In this document: positions 62,701-64,000 of the stretch, in pieces
How the letters are laid out: every line of letters starts with the position of its first letter
How positions within the stretch are numbered: the first letter of the stretch is position 1
Assembly (NCBI RefSeq): GCF_028858725.1
Contig: NC_084759.1
Location: forward strand, 141,278,671-141,342,670
Reading direction: 5' to 3'
From: Colius striatus
Taxonomy: Eukaryota > Chordata > Aves > Coliiformes > Coliidae
Length of the DNA stretch: 64,000 nt
The notes under the pieces: model-generated
Seen by the model: only the letters and a program-made list of their open reading frames with translations
The model's database searches: none
Told to the model about the DNA's origin: nothing
Made by a program: the position numbers and the translations under genes

Positions 62701-64000
62701 CAACAGACCCTTTTTTGTTCTCTCCACACCTAATGATAATTGACAATGCCTAGAAGTGCCTTTATCACACCCGTTCTGTGAACCAAGAATTCCCATTTCT
62801 AGATCTTGCAACCCAATTCATTCCACCAGAATTGTATTTTCTAGGTGGTTCAATGAGTCCCTCCATGCCCACCTAAATGATCGTACAGTTATCTCACATC
62901 TCTCCATATTTAATTTTCTATAAGTTGGGTAACAGTACACAAGCACTCAGCCATGTGGAAGGTTCGAAGTGAAACATTAGGTCCTTCAAAGACCGGGAAA
63001 AAAGCATAGCAAAGCCAATATGGAAGCATTTATTATGGAAGCATCTCTTAGCAGTGTCAATATGCTGAGACCTCAGGAAACGGTAACAGTAAAACGTGCT
63101 GAACTAGATGATTCAACTAGCTAACCCTGATGTCATTTTTGGCCTAGGTTACTCTTAGCTGCCTTTGAAGGGAGGGTGAGTAATGCCTCAGAACGGTAAT
63201 TCCTAAGTTCTACTTAATATAAATGCAGGAAAATGGATGCAGAAATCTCTCATAAATTCTGCTGTCCACCTAGAAAAACAAGCTAAACATTCTTCATTTT
63301 CCTATGGGATACCCTGTGAGGAATTGGGCCTTTTTCCTTATGAACAGTAATTACATTGCAGTTATCTACAATTACTGCCCTGCAATCAGAAACCAGACTT
63401 GTTCTTAGCAAAAAAACCCAAAATTAACTCCAGTCTTAGTGAAAAGACTGAAAAGTGAATGTCATTGCTTGCTACATCTGAACACATAATTTATCACAAA
63501 ATGCATTCAATGAGAACTTTGCTGTTAAATTCCACCAGAAATACTCAAAAACTTTGCAAGGTGTTGAAACAGCAGGTCTTGATGGGAGCCAGCAAATAAC
63601 TCTTGAAGGCAACAAACCAAACCAGAGACAAGAAATGGTCCTATGAAAAGAGCAAGAGGTTGGAATTTGTTCTTTAAGTTAGTTGGTTCTTTAAGATAGT
63701 CTATCTTCTGATGTTGGACTGATATACTAGCCCAGAGAAGAATGATTCAAAAGAAGTAAAACTCAACCTGTAAGAATAGAAGTGACACATCTTTCAGAGT
63801 GAAGAGCTGCCTACTGTTATGGGAAGATGTGATAGTGGTAAGTAATGGGTGAAGAAGCATCCTGAATATAGAGTTGGACTTAAATAGCTTCCCTGTCTCC
63901 ATATGCACCATGGAAAAAGGCAAATGGAGTGCTCTGAAGTGCTTACTGTATGAATAGTAGATATTTACTGGAAGAAAGGCATTATCTTCCAGAAATGGTC
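56716..64000 (-). other. CACNA1C: Intron upstream of exon 31 (incomplete)
   Basis: At least 7.3 kb. I looked for the preceding exon (IVS1-S2, ending near ILKLIAFKPK) on the minus strand and did not find it, so it should lie beyond 64000. The stretch holds a T16 run at 60783-60798 and a short ATGC/ATGT repeat at 61253-61278. Confidence 0.8.
60783..60798. repeat. Poly(T) run
   Basis: Sixteen T residues on the plus strand in the intron upstream of exon 31. It could be an old retroposon tail, but no flanking element was recognised. Confidence 0.85.

Noticed and set aside
56716..64000. Upstream exon (IVS1-S2) of CACNA1C
   Set aside because: I looked for sequence coding for the ILKLIAFKPK end and the flanking splice donor and found none.

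Overview
This is vertebrate nuclear DNA, almost certainly from a bird. Two repeats support that: a CR1 LINE 3' end (about 38.20-38.62 kb) and an LTR-like segment (from about 10.07 kb) of a type I know from bird genomes. There is no prokaryotic gene organisation. The only gene I can establish is the 3' part of CACNA1C, the Cav1.2 L-type voltage-gated calcium channel alpha-1C subunit, on the minus strand. It reads from high to low coordinates.

Eighteen coding exons were placed by hand. Each has GT donor and AG acceptor dinucleotides, and the phases agree from exon to exon. Taking one of the two alternative IVS3 exons, the spliced segment keeps one frame to the stop codon at 5989-5991. Together the exons cover 2580 nt: 859 codons plus the stop. 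They encode repeat IV from S3 onward (S3, S3-S4 linker, S4, S5, pore, S6), then the EF-hand, pre-IQ and IQ calmodulin-binding regions, and the distal C-terminal regulatory domain. Exon numbers follow the 50-exon human Cav1.2 scheme as I remember it and are inferred.

Layout, low to high coordinate. 1-4450: no gene recognised; it may be more 3' UTR or intergenic DNA. About 4450-5988: probable 3' UTR with an ATTAAA signal, a CA-rich block, a 30-bp minisatellite and a CTC repeat. 5989-28852: closely spaced exons 50 to 35. 32507-35684: exon 34 (S4) and the 33-nt cassette exon 33. 35685-55939: a 20-kb intron with a CR1 element, a MIR-like remnant and possible decayed coding sequence. 55940-56715: the mutually exclusive IVS3 exons 32 and 31. 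56716-64000: an intron whose upstream exon is outside the window.

The most interesting part is the 608-nt intron between exons 31 and 32. On the transcribed sense it has two long polypyrimidine blocks, a strong decoy acceptor, a hairpin-forming inverted repeat, and a 102-nt phase-0 segment with acceptor and donor that reads openly only in the Cav1.2 frame. That is either an undescribed cassette exon or a splicing-control element. A second regulatory signal is a UGCAUG (Rbfox) site 116 nt downstream of exon 33. No tRNA, rRNA or second protein-coding gene could be supported.
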